A DNA stretch of 64,000 nt from Caminicella sporogenes DSM 14501 (GTDB lineage: Bacteria; Bacillota; Clostridia; Peptostreptococcales; Caminicellaceae), in contig NZ_FRAJ01000005.1 in the NCBI RefSeq assembly GCF_900142285.1, positions 62,001-126,000 of the forward strand, written 5' to 3'. How positions within the stretch are numbered: the stretch's first letter is position 1; each line of letters begins with the position of its first letter. The notes beneath the pieces are model-generated. The model was not told the origin of the DNA and searched no databases. It saw nothing but the letters and a program-made list of their open reading frames with translations. The translations under genes were made by a program, and so were the position numbers. Positions 7,761 to 15,277 of this stretch are shown piece by piece.

Positions 7761-10514
7761 CTATACTGGTTGGATTATTGTTTTAGCTCCTATTCTTTGT
7801 AGTTCCCTATCAATTTTAGGTAGCATTATTCTTGCTAACTTTGTACCATCAAGTTGTATAACTATCTCTTTACCTTCAACTACACTTGAACTCTGACTAT
7901 TAAAGTTACTTACCTGCATTGCCGCTAATACAGCATTTCCAACAGCTGTTGCTAATGTATTTACAAATGAAGTATTTTCAAGTGGAACTACAGCCTCTTT
8001 TCCTCTCTCACCTATCATTGCAAGTGTTGGTCTATCTATAATACCACCACGTGCAAGTTTAGGAATTTCAGCAATTTTAGGTACGCCTACAGAAAATCCG
8101 CCTACTTTTCCTAAACCTGGAATACGGACAGATGGTACTTTAAACTCTATCTTATTCCAATATCTTATAAATGTATTAAATATGTCTATTATTGAATTTA
8201 TTACGCTTTTAAATATTCCAGTAAGAGATTCCACTATTCCTTTAAATATTTTTTTAACTTCTTCCCAAGCTCTTCGCCAATTACTAGTAAATATACCTGT
8301 TATGAAACTTACTAATCCTTCAAATTTTTCCTTAGTCGACTCAATAGCTTTAGAAAAGGCAGTGCTTATTTTTTCCCGTAAACTTGAAAACAAGTTCGAT
8401 ATTGGAATTATCACATTATCATCAAACCATTTGTGTACTATTTTCCATACCTTGACTATTTTATTCCATGTTTCACTAGCTTGCTTAGCTATTTGCTCCC
8501 ATAATTTTTTAAATAATTCCTCAACTGGTTTAATAACATTTTCATTAAACCAGTTATTTGCTTTTCTCCATATTTTAACTATTTTATCCCAACAAATTTT
8601 TGCTGCTTTTTTAACTTTATCCCAATGTTTTATAAGAATAACAATCCCTGCTACAAGTGCTACAATTGCCATAATAACTAAAGTAATAGGTGATGTTAAC
8701 ATTGCTAATGCAGCTTCAAACGCTGCTGTTACAATTGTCCCTATTTCGCACACAGCATTCCATACCGCTACTGCAGCTGCATTTAGTAACCAAGCACCAG
8801 CATTAATTACGAGTTTTGCCGTAGTTTTTACTAAACTCGCTATAAAATCTTTGGCATATAATGCGATTAATGCAATAGTTTCGAATTTGTCTGCTATTTT
8901 AGCAACTGTACATGCAACAATAGCGTCTTTCACCGACTTTAAGACTTTTATAACGCCACCGGACATTTGAATAAATGCTAATAATTCTGTAACTTTCCAT
9001 GCTAAAAAGAAAGCTGCTACTGCTTTTGTTATATTTTCAACGACTTTTTTATTGTCCGTCATCCAATCTCCTATTTTTTTAAGCGATTCAGTTATACTGT
9101 CTAACGTAGATATAAATGTATCTGCAACAAACGAACCCATTGGCTTTAAAAACTTATCCCATAGCCATTTCCCCAAAGGCTTCAAATCTTCAATAACAGG
9201 ATTAAGCAATGATATTGCTTCGCGAAGTAAATCTAAAAAACTAGGTACAGCTTTCGAAATTGTCCATTTGCCTAACGGTTCAAGTATTTCACTATAAAAA
9301 AATTTTAAGCCTTTACTAATATTACCTATTAACGGTTCTACAGATGTTTTCAATTTTTCGAAAGATTCAATTATTGGTTCAAAAAGTGTTTTAAATTCTT
9401 TTGCTTTTTCACCAATATTAGTATCCTCTAACTGTTCACTGCTTATTTCTGTGTTTTTTATTTCTACAGGTTCTCCAAGGCTTATGTCTCCAACTTTACC
9501 ACCTGTTTGCTTTGTCTGCTCTTGAAGTTGGTTTATCTCGTCAAATCCTGCTATACTTCCTTTAGCTTTTTCACCAGCTTTTTCTATTGCCTTCCCAACT
9601 TGTATTTGAGATTTAGCTGCTTTAACTGCTGTACTAGCTTGCTTAGTTTGTGTTTTCGATATCCCAAATAAAGCATGTGTAAATTGTTTTAATAAATTTG
9701 TTACAGTTACAAGCCATTTAGCTAAACTCGTTAAAATAGGTAATACTACCTGTACTATTGGCATAAAAGCTTGACCTAGATTTATTTTTAATAGTTCTAG
9801 TTGTGTTCTTAATATTCTTAATTGATTAGCAGGGCTGTCTATGGTCCTAGCCAAATCACCTTGAGCATTTTTAGTTTGCTCCATTATAGCTAAGTATCTT
9901 GCCATTACTTTTTGCTGCTGAGTAAGCTCAGCTCCTACTGCAGCAATTCCATTTTTATAAGCTACTTGTTTTATTGTATTTTCATCTACAAGTATTCCTA
10001 AAGCTTTTAATGGTTCTGTCTCTCCTGTTATTCCTGCTCTAATTTTATTAAATGCTTCTTCTGGTCTTAAATTATAAAAAGAAGCCATATCATACGCCAG
10101 TTTTGTTAAGCTAGTACTTAAATCATAGGCAGAGCTTTCAGTAAGCCCCATTGATGTAGTCATATTGTAAAGTACGCCTAAATTTTTTCTTATTTCATAA
10201 CCATTTAAACCTAATGTCTTTTGAAGTTCCTCGCTCCATTTTCTTGCACTATCAGCCATACGCCCCAAAGATACTTCAAAAAGATTTTCACTTTCTATCG
10301 CTTCCATTCCAGACATTATGCTGTCTTTTATAACTTTACCTATGCCTATTGCAATTATAGCTACTTTAAGCATTTTAAACGCTCTTGTAATTCCAGCAGT
10401 AGAATTTCTAACACTTCTACTAAGTCCTGACATTTGCCTTCTTACATTATTTATTTCTCTCCTAAGTCCAGAAGTTTCAGCTGATATTAATACTCTTAAT
10501 TCTTCTATCGTCAT
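7761..10514 (-). CDS. Tail tape measure protein
   Basis: 917 residues, the longest prophage gene. The N-terminal 60 residues are coiled coil (ISAETSGLRREINNVRRQMSGL), followed by a hydrophobic segment, a TP901-like region (about residues 70-240, with SPANQLRILRTQLELLKINLGQAF), long helical stretches with several hydrophobic segments around 500-640, Trp-rich repeats (KIWRKANNWFNENVIKPVEEL and KVWKIVHKWFDDNVIIPISNL, about 660-740) and a C-terminal GGIIDRPTLAMIGERGKEAVVPLE motif. It sets tail length; at about 0.15 nm per residue this predicts a tail near 135 nm (inference). No tail sheath gene is present, so the tail is non-contractile. Confidence 0.92.
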   Translation of the reverse strand: MTIEELRVLISAETSGLRREINNVRRQMSGLSRSVRNSTAGITRAFKMLKVAIIAIGIGKVIKDSIMSGMEAIESENLFEVSLGRMADSARKWSEELQKTLGLNGYEIRKNLGVLYNMTTSMGLTESSAYDLSTSLTKLAYDMASFYNLRPEEAFNKIRAGITGETEPLKALGILVDENTIKQVAYKNGIAAVGAELTQQQKVMARYLAIMEQTKNAQGDLARTIDSPANQLRILRTQLELLKINLGQAFMPIVQVVLPILTSLAKWLVTVTNLLKQFTHALFGISKTQTKQASTAVKAAKSQIQVGKAIEKAGEKAKGSIAGFDEINQLQEQTKQTGGKVGDISLGEPVEIKNTEISSEQLEDTNIGEKAKEFKTLFEPIIESFEKLKTSVEPLIGNISKGLKFFYSEILEPLGKWTISKAVPSFLDLLREAISLLNPVIEDLKPLGKWLWDKFLKPMGSFVADTFISTLDSITESLKKIGDWMTDNKKVVENITKAVAAFFLAWKVTELLAFIQMSGGVIKVLKSVKDAIVACTVAKIADKFETIALIALYAKDFIASLVKTTAKLVINAGAWLLNAAAVAVWNAVCEIGTIVTAAFEAALAMLTSPITLVIMAIVALVAGIVILIKHWDKVKKAAKICWDKIVKIWRKANNWFNENVIKPVEELFKKLWEQIAKQASETWNKIVKVWKIVHKWFDDNVIIPISNLFSSLREKISTAFSKAIESTKEKFEGLVSFITGIFTSNWRRAWEEVKKIFKGIVESLTGIFKSVINSIIDIFNTFIRYWNKIEFKVPSVRIPGLGKVGGFSVGVPKIAEIPKLARGGIIDRPTLAMIGERGKEAVVPLENTSFVNTLATAVGNAVLAAMQVSNFNSQSSSVVEGKEIVIQLDGTKLARIMLPKIDRELQRIGAKTIIQPV

Positions 10515-10871
10515 CTACTTTCGCCCCGCTTTCTTTTTTGCATAGGCGGATATTCTTTCTTTCATTATTCTCCAGTCCTGCTGTTTTGGTTTTATTGCTT
10601 CATCATCAAATAATTTAGGAAATGCTTCTTGTAATGTAGGATATTTATTAGGCTCGTTAAAAGCAAACCTTAATAAGTCCCCTAGTTTATATACTAGGCT
10701 TGCCTGTACCTGTATATCTTGCTTAACCTTTCTTTGATTACCCTCTATTGCAGTAATAATTTCCCCATATGTCATATCCCAATAAAAAACTGCATCCACG
10801 CCGTTTTCTACAGCGATTGGATACAGTTTTTCAAATAGTTCAGTTAGATTTTTTATTTCTTCATTATCCAC
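10515..10871 (-). CDS. Tail assembly chaperone, T-like part (probable -1 frameshift product)
   Basis: 118 residues if started at the GTG at 10871, but the frame is open upstream across the end of the preceding gene. That preceding gene contains a canonical T TTT TTC slippery heptamer at 10904-10910, from which a -1 shift reads straight into this frame (FFQGSPNRGQVEQ, then DNEEIKNL). This is the gpG/gpGT arrangement next to the tape measure gene. The protein is helical, acidic and ends in basic KKKAGRK. It would recruit tail-tube subunits to the tape measure. Independent initiation at GTG is the alternative. Confidence 0.75.
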   Translation of the reverse strand: MDNEEIKNLTELFEKLYPIAVENGVDAVFYWDMTYGEIITAIEGNQRKVKQDIQVQASLVYKLGDLLRFAFNEPNKYPTLQEAFPKLFDDEAIKPKQQDWRIMKERISAYAKKKAGRK

Positions 10872-10876
10872 TTGTT

Positions 10877-11209
10877 CTACTTGCCCTCTATTTGGGCTTC
10901 CTTGAAAAAACCACTAACCTTAAACACCTCAAGAATAACAGGAATTAAATCAGTATAGGTATTTCCTTCATCTACATATTCATCATATAGCTGATATACC
11001 TTTTCCATTGTCATACCATGATGGAATTTTTGCATAGCTGCATGTAATATTGTAAGTGTATCACCAATTTTAGGTAATTCTCCCTTTTCAACGTTCATTA
11101 ATATATCTAAAGGATTCTTCCCTAATTTCTTTTCAAGATTTACAATTTCTCCTGCTCCTAGTCTTAATTTAAATTCTCTTTCTCCTACTTTAAATTCTGT
11201 ATATCTCAT
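10877..11209 (-). CDS. Tail assembly chaperone, G-like
   Basis: 110 residues: a beta-rich N-terminus (MRYTEFKVGEREFKLRLGAGE) then helices with KKLGKNPLDILMN, as in small G-type chaperones. It lies directly between the tail tube and the tape measure gene, the standard place. Near its 3' end the slippery heptamer should divert a fraction of ribosomes into the downstream frame, producing a longer chaperone of about 230 residues. Confidence 0.8.
   Translation of the reverse strand: MRYTEFKVGEREFKLRLGAGEIVNLEKKLGKNPLDILMNVEKGELPKIGDTLTILHAAMQKFHHGMTMEKVYQLYDEYVDEGNTYTDLIPVILEVFKVSGFFKEAQIEGK
10904..10910 (-). other. Predicted -1 ribosomal frameshift site (T TTT TTC)
   Basis: On the minus strand the codons GGT TTT TTC AAG contain the heptamer T TTT TTC in the correct phase for tandem slippage. 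The -1 frame from here has no stop and enters the T-like frame. The position, about nine codons before the G-like stop, matches known tail-chaperone shift sites. I did not identify a clear stimulatory pseudoknot. Confidence 0.75.
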
Positions 11210-11237
11210 CTAATCATTCCTCCTCTTTAATCATTTA

Positions 11238-11657
11238 TTAACTTGGATTAGTTACTGTAATATCACTCTGCAAACTGAAAGTAGCAGTAAATGTAAGTGC
11301 AGCATTAACTGCAGCTGCATCCATTTTTACACTTACATATGCATCAAATTCATGTGCTGTACCATCTGGATATTGTACTTTAAATGTCGCAAGTGTATTA
11401 TTTTCTTCTAATCCTTTTAAAACTCTATAATTTGAATTTGCTGTTGAATTATCATATAAAAATTTAAAAGCTAAATCGCCTAAATCTTTTACACCGGGAA
11501 TATATTTTTTAACTTTATCAGATAAAGTAGTTACATCAATTTTTTCAGGGTCTCCTCCTAATTCAGGAACTTCCATTAGAAGTTCTATTTCTGTAAAATC
11601 AGTATCTCCCTTAGCTTTACAAAATAATTTTGTTTCTACGCTAGTTATTCCTGCCAT
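11238..11657 (-). CDS. Major tail tube protein
   Basis: 139 residues starting MAGITSVETKLFCKAKGDTDF, with an LMEVPELGGDPEKIDVTTL motif characteristic of Firmicute siphovirus tail tube proteins, where the PELGG segment precedes an insertion loop. The fold should be a beta barrel stacking as hexamers around the tape measure. It is followed by the chaperone and tape measure genes as expected. Confidence 0.85.
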   Translation of the reverse strand: MAGITSVETKLFCKAKGDTDFTEIELLMEVPELGGDPEKIDVTTLSDKVKKYIPGVKDLGDLAFKFLYDNSTANSNYRVLKGLEENNTLATFKVQYPDGTAHEFDAYVSVKMDAAAVNAALTFTATFSLQSDITVTNPS

Positions 11658-11673
11658 TTATATCACTCTCCTT

Positions 11674-12024
11674 TTATTGATATACTAATAGGTTTTTCTT
11701 ATCAACTATTCCTCTATATCTCATAGTTTTATGCTTTACTACTGGGTCAGGTATATCTGCAGCAAATTCTCGTCTAAATCCTATCGAACTCATTTTCTCA
11801 TCTACTGCCTTGGCTATAGCTCCTGTACTCCTTCTATGCCATATGTCTATTTGTATCACTATTTCAGTTAATACCTCATTTCCAGATTTTAAATAATCCC
11901 TATTTAATAATTCATAAAAAGATATATGAGGTAGCTTACTCCAATCTTTAGGATATGCATCTGAAATAGTAACTCCTTCTATCTCTTTTAATAAATTAAA
12001 TATTTGTGGCTTAATATCGTACAT
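11674..12024 (-). CDS. Tail terminator/tail completion protein
   Basis: 116 residues, mixed alpha/beta, with the pattern of gpU/tail-terminator-like proteins: a helical start (YDIKPQIFNLLKEI), central strands with an IQIDIWHRRSTGAIAKAVDE segment, and a beta C-terminus. It sits directly before the tail tube gene. The start overlaps the upstream gene's stop by one base, showing tight coupling. Confidence 0.75.
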   Translation of the reverse strand: MYDIKPQIFNLLKEIEGVTISDAYPKDWSKLPHISFYELLNRDYLKSGNEVLTEIVIQIDIWHRRSTGAIAKAVDEKMSSIGFRREFAADIPDPVVKHKTMRYRGIVDKKNLLVYQ

Positions 12025-12455
12025 TACTTTGCCACTCTCCTTATTTCCTTTTTTAATTCATCTTTAACTATTTTTTTTATCTTCTTTTCGTTCTGCTTTA
12101 ATGCAGGATAAAGATAAGGCTGTGGTTTCATACCTGCCCAATCTTCTCTGTAGGATAAATTTATTTTATCCTTAGTTTCTATATCTGCTGCTTTCCCTCT
12201 TTGACCTGTCCCAAATTCAACATAAGCAGCATATTCCACATTTGTACCTACTTTGCCTATAATCTTTCCTCTTTCTTCTTTCACAGATGATTTTATACTA
12301 TTTCTTAATCTTCCTGTATCTACTTGACATAAATCTTTAGCGTCTCCCTGTACTAGTCTAGCAGCTTTACCTATTCCTCTTTTTAATGCCTTTTTGCTGT
12401 TGCCACCTAATGCATTAAGTTTTCTTAATAACCTATCTAATCCCTGTATGCTCAT
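12024..12455 (-). CDS. HK97 gp10-family neck/tail-joining protein
   Basis: 143 residues with GLDRLLRKLNALGG at the start, a KRGIGKAARLVQGDAK helix and the family signature DTGRLRNSIKSSV, then NVEYAAYVEFGTGQRG and a PYLYPALK motif near the end. This is the classic HK97-gp10-like protein, which acts at the head-tail interface. It overlaps the head-closure gene by four bases. Confidence 0.88.
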   Translation of the reverse strand: MSIQGLDRLLRKLNALGGNSKKALKRGIGKAARLVQGDAKDLCQVDTGRLRNSIKSSVKEERGKIIGKVGTNVEYAAYVEFGTGQRGKAADIETKDKINLSYREDWAGMKPQPYLYPALKQNEKKIKKIVKDELKKEIRRVAK

Positions 12456-12784
12456 TTGTTCACCTTCTCTAAATCAACTACTTTATGAGTACTATATTGT
12501 TTTATCGCAACTACCTTGTAATCCGGTTCATTAGTAGGTTCAACATTTACACATATCCCATCAGCTTCTTTTATATCAACATTATTTTCACAGTACATAG
12601 TAAGCATATATTTAAGCCTTTCCCCATATATTTCAGCTGCAATTTTGCCACCTGCAGGTTGAATATTGGCTTTTATAGTGGTTCCTATTTGCTCATAACC
12701 TTCATAAGTTGTACCATCAAAATCTTGTAATGGTACTCTTTTCTTCAATACATATATTTTTAAATCTCTTTGCCTTAATCGCAT
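12452..12784 (-). CDS. Phage head closure (head-tail adaptor) protein
   Basis: 110 residues, mostly beta, starting MRLRQRDLKIYVLKKRV. Size, position between the gp6-like connector and gp10-like gene, and the AEIYGERLKYMLTMYC segment match head-closure adaptors (SPP1 gp16/HK97 gp7-like). It would plug the connector after packaging. Confidence 0.75.
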   Translation of the reverse strand: MRLRQRDLKIYVLKKRVPLQDFDGTTYEGYEQIGTTIKANIQPAGGKIAAEIYGERLKYMLTMYCENNVDIKEADGICVNVEPTNEPDYKVVAIKQYSTHKVVDLEKVNK

Positions 12785-12788
12785 ATAC

Positions 12789-13091
12789 TCACCTCGGCAA
12801 TCTTCTATAAGCTAAAATCTTTTTCATAATATTTTTAGGAATACCTTCCTCAAAACTCCTACTTATTCCACCTTCGCCATGTGATGTTTGGCCTTCTATC
12901 CCTCGCTTATTGTAATATATAATAGCAAGTTCTACTTGTGTAGATAGTAGCTTATCTGGTATTTCTTCTAAATGAGTTAATTCTAATATTTCATTCTTTG
13001 CATCTTCTAAATACAAAATTAATAAATCATCTTGCGATGTATCTCCTAAAGATATACCTAACTTTATTTTCATTTTATCTAGTAGCTCCAC
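12789..13091 (-). CDS. Head-tail connector protein, gp6/gp15-like
   Basis: 100 residues, all-helical, starting MELLDKMKIKLGISLGDTSQDD and continuing LLILYLEDAKNEILELTH, the typical start of phage connector proteins of the gp6-like family. The C-terminal GEGGISRSFEEGIPK is also characteristic. It forms the ring beneath the portal. Confidence 0.82.
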   Translation of the reverse strand: MELLDKMKIKLGISLGDTSQDDLLILYLEDAKNEILELTHLEEIPDKLLSTQVELAIIYYNKRGIEGQTSHGEGGISRSFEEGIPKNIMKKILAYRRLPR

Positions 13092-13121
13092 ATTATCACC
13101 TACCTAAAGCAAAGAAGGCTA

Positions 13122-13277
13122 CTATTTATTAGCAGCCTTCTCTTTAGTAGCTTTATTTGACTTTTTCTCTTTCTTCACATCTTCCTTTTCTTCAACAAAA
13201 CCTTTATTTATGAGCTTTTCTTTTTCATGCTCTGTAGACACTATTTTGACTACATTACCTCTTTCTAATTTAAACAT
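13122..13277 (-). CDS. Small lysine-rich head-module protein (51 aa)
   Basis: ATG at 13275-13277, stop at 13122-13124. The N-terminal 30 residues (MFKLERGNVVKIVSTEHEKE) resemble a short SH3-like/DUF7302 unit often found after the major capsid gene; the rest is a Lys/Glu-rich tail. It exactly fills the space between capsid and connector genes, which supports it as a gene. It may be a capsid accessory protein. Confidence 0.65.
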   Translation of the reverse strand: MFKLERGNVVKIVSTEHEKEKLINKGFVEEKEDVKKEKKSNKATKEKAANK

Positions 13278-13290
13278 TCTACTTCACCAC

Positions 13291-14211
13291 CTATGCTAAT
13301 GCTTCTTTGATATTAACTCTGATAGCTTTAAATTGATTGTCTTTAATCCATAAATCGTGATATTTTCTATAATCAATCTTCCAAGCATCTGCTCTTTGAT
13401 TAGTATCTGGTTCAAATATTCTAATTTTATCAGTTTTTGATACTGCAATAGGTGCTGATTTTGGACATATAATCCAGTTGATTGTTTTAGCACTAGTATC
13501 TGGTACAAATCCTCCTGCTTCTTGTCCTGAAGTTTTTCCATCTCTAAAAATATATTTTGTCTTCATTCTGCTAGATGGTACTTTGATTATTGGATTACCG
13601 TCTATTCCCTTTACTTTTGTCTTAACTTCTCCTCCAAAATCTATTACACTTAACTGCTTTGAAAGTTCTTGTGAATTTTCCAATATCATAGCTATATTCA
13701 TATTCATTGTAATAACAAGTGGAATTTCTCCAGCTATATCATAAATTGCGTATATATCTTCTTTTAGCTTTGTTAAAATATCATCTGCACTTGGGGTATA
13801 TCCACCGACTGCAGCATTCTTTGCTATAGCTTCAGTTGCTATCTTTGAATATCTGTAAGCATCGATTTCAGGAATAACATGTATTCTCTGAAACTCTCCC
13901 ATTACATTTGCAGCAGTTGCAACAAAATTTGTTTCATCTACATCCATTCTGTCAAGCTGGAATGTTCTACCTCTGTCTTGTGTAAGAGTTTTAGTTTGAT
14001 ATGTTAGGTTTACAGAACCTTCTACAAAACCATTTGTTCTGTCATAGTCCCCTAGTCCATCCATATCAATGATTGGTATTTTAACCTCATTCCCACCATT
14101 ATACTTTACTAATCCTGCATTTGCTTCCATCCAGCCAGAAGTAGCTAACGCCACCACCTGTTTGTCTAATTGTTGTTGAAAAATCTTTGCATATTCTAAT
14201 ACATTAGGCAT
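13291..14211 (-). CDS. Major capsid protein (HK97-fold type)
   Basis: 306 residues starting MPNVLEYAKIFQQQLDKQVV, with an N-arm-like GNEVKIPIIDMDGLGDYDR segment, a long spine helix (TNFVATAANVMGEFQRIHVIPEID, about residues 98-121), an A-domain region and VPSSRMKTKYIFRDG near the end. Pattern and neighbours (scaffold upstream, connectors downstream) identify it as the capsid subunit. It has no fused protease, so assembly probably depends on the separate scaffold gene. Confidence 0.88.
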   Translation of the reverse strand: MPNVLEYAKIFQQQLDKQVVALATSGWMEANAGLVKYNGGNEVKIPIIDMDGLGDYDRTNGFVEGSVNLTYQTKTLTQDRGRTFQLDRMDVDETNFVATAANVMGEFQRIHVIPEIDAYRYSKIATEAIAKNAAVGGYTPSADDILTKLKEDIYAIYDIAGEIPLVITMNMNIAMILENSQELSKQLSVIDFGGEVKTKVKGIDGNPIIKVPSSRMKTKYIFRDGKTSGQEAGGFVPDTSAKTINWIICPKSAPIAVSKTDKIRIFEPDTNQRADAWKIDYRKYHDLWIKDNQFKAIRVNIKEALA

Positions 14212-14229
14212 TTAAATCACTCTCCCTTT

Positions 14230-14793
14230 CTATAATCCTAAATTTTCTTGAATTGTTTTTGTTATTTGGTCTAAATCAGATGTATTTCCTAGGCTAGTAC
14301 CTTTATTGTTTGGTTCTATCCCACTTATAGGCTGTTCAAATAAATCTTTATAAGTTTCCTTAATAGTTTTAAGTTGCTCTTCTAATCCCTCAACAGTACC
14401 ATCTTCTTTGATTTTTAGCTTTTCTCTGTCAAACTTGCTCATAAGTAGGTCTTCATATTTAGCTTTATTGTCTTTTAAAGCTATTTTTATTGCATTATCT
14501 AATGTAATGTTTTTAATTTTAGCCTCATAATCAGCTGCAGCTTTTTTATTTGCTTCTTGTAAATCTTTAATCTTCTGTTCTAATTCTTCATTACCTTTTA
14601 CCTTATCAGCAAGCTCTTTAAGTTGTTTGTCTCTTGTTTTAATATCATTTTCTAGTTGTTTCTTTGCTTCGTTTACCTCATTAAATTTTTCTTTTGTTAT
14701 AAAGTGTTTTGGCAGTTCAGTTTTAATTGATTTAAGTACCTCGTCAACCTTTTCCACTCCTGCTTTTTCAAGTATTTCTTTTAACCAATCCAT
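14230..14793 (-). CDS. Phage scaffolding protein, GP20 family
   Basis: 187 residues if started at ATG 14793, chosen because GGAGG lies eight bases upstream. The ATG at 14808 is itself part of that site. The protein is one long coiled coil (about residues 35-120, KEKFNEVNEAKKQLENDIKT and on) with a short C-terminal capsid-binding part, typical of GP20-type scaffolds. It lies 18 bases before the capsid gene. Confidence 0.85.
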   Translation of the reverse strand: MDWLKEILEKAGVEKVDEVLKSIKTELPKHFITKEKFNEVNEAKKQLENDIKTRDKQLKELADKVKGNEELEQKIKDLQEANKKAAADYEAKIKNITLDNAIKIALKDNKAKYEDLLMSKFDREKLKIKEDGTVEGLEEQLKTIKETYKDLFEQPISGIEPNNKGTSLGNTSDLDQITKTIQENLGL

Positions 14794-14881
14794 AATATCA
14801 ACCTCCATAGATTTTTATAGTCGCTCTCCGACTTGGGAGTTTCTTTGTTCTTTATGTTCTACAAAGTTTTAAAAAGAGCAA

Positions 14882-14904
14882 TAAAAATAACGCTTTTCAG
14901 CGTT
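14882..14904 (-). terminator. Terminator-like hairpin before the scaffold gene
   Basis: AACGCT (14889-14894) pairs with AGCGTT (14899-14904), and the minus strand continues with a T-rich stretch ATTTTTATT. It lies inside the head operon, between the minor head and scaffold genes, so it is probably a partial terminator that adjusts expression or a processing hairpin. Confidence 0.6.
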
Positions 14905-14929
14905 TTAGTGACGATTTAAACTATATTTT

Positions 14930-15019
14930 TTAATCATCATTCTTATTTCTGCAATTCAATAATTTTAATGCTATTAACGTCATACATATGATTAATGTTA
15001 TTTGTACGCTTGCAGCCAT
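14930..15019 (-). CDS. Possible 29-residue hydrophobic peptide
   Basis: ATG at 15017-15019 is preceded by GAGGTGA with good spacing. The peptide has a central hydrophobic stretch (VQITLIICMTLIALKLL) that could span a membrane and a charged end. It lies between two terminator-like hairpins. A good ribosome site supports translation, but the length makes the call tentative. Confidence 0.4.
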   Translation of the reverse strand: MAASVQITLIICMTLIALKLLNCRNKNDD

Positions 15020-15050
15020 TATTATCTCACCTCTTTTCCGGCATAATAAA

Positions 15051-15079
15051 AGCACCTACTATCTTGTTTAGTAAGTGCT
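15051..15079 (-). terminator. Terminator-like hairpin after the Sm-like small gene
   Basis: AGCACCTACTA (15051-15061) pairs with TAGTAAGTGCT (15069-15079) with one mismatch; the minus strand runs on as TTTTATTATG. It starts three bases beyond the stop of the 64-codon gene. Together with the hairpin at 14882 it separates the portal/minor-head genes from the scaffold/capsid genes. Confidence 0.7.
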
Positions 15080-15081
15080 AT

Positions 15082-15276
15082 TTATTCAACAATTTCAATT
15101 TTAGCTATTTCATTTTCATATATCTCATAATCAATGTCACCAGCATCTATTGTTATACTTGCTATTTCAGGTTCGTTGTCTAATTCTTGAGTATACCCAT
15201 TACATTTACCCTGAATTGTCTCACCTTCTATACAAGTTACTTTAATTTTTTTCCCTACATATTCCCATAGCTTCAT
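15082..15276 (-). CDS. Small phage protein with Sm-like beta barrel (64 aa)
   Basis: MKLWEYVGKKIKVTCIEGE followed by IQGKCNGY looks like the first strands of an Sm/Lsm-type barrel, and DYEIYENEIAKIEIVE closes it. Proteins of this kind are common next to phage minor head genes; their role is unknown. The stop is three bases from a terminator hairpin. Confidence 0.6.
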   Translation of the reverse strand: MKLWEYVGKKIKVTCIEGETIQGKCNGYTQELDNEPEIASITIDAGDIDYEIYENEIAKIEIVE

Positions 15277-15277
15277 A

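Noticed and set aside
8182-8970. A 262-codon plus-strand frame opposite the tape measure gene
   Set aside because: It lies entirely antisense to a clear tape measure protein, has no ribosome site and low-complexity content.
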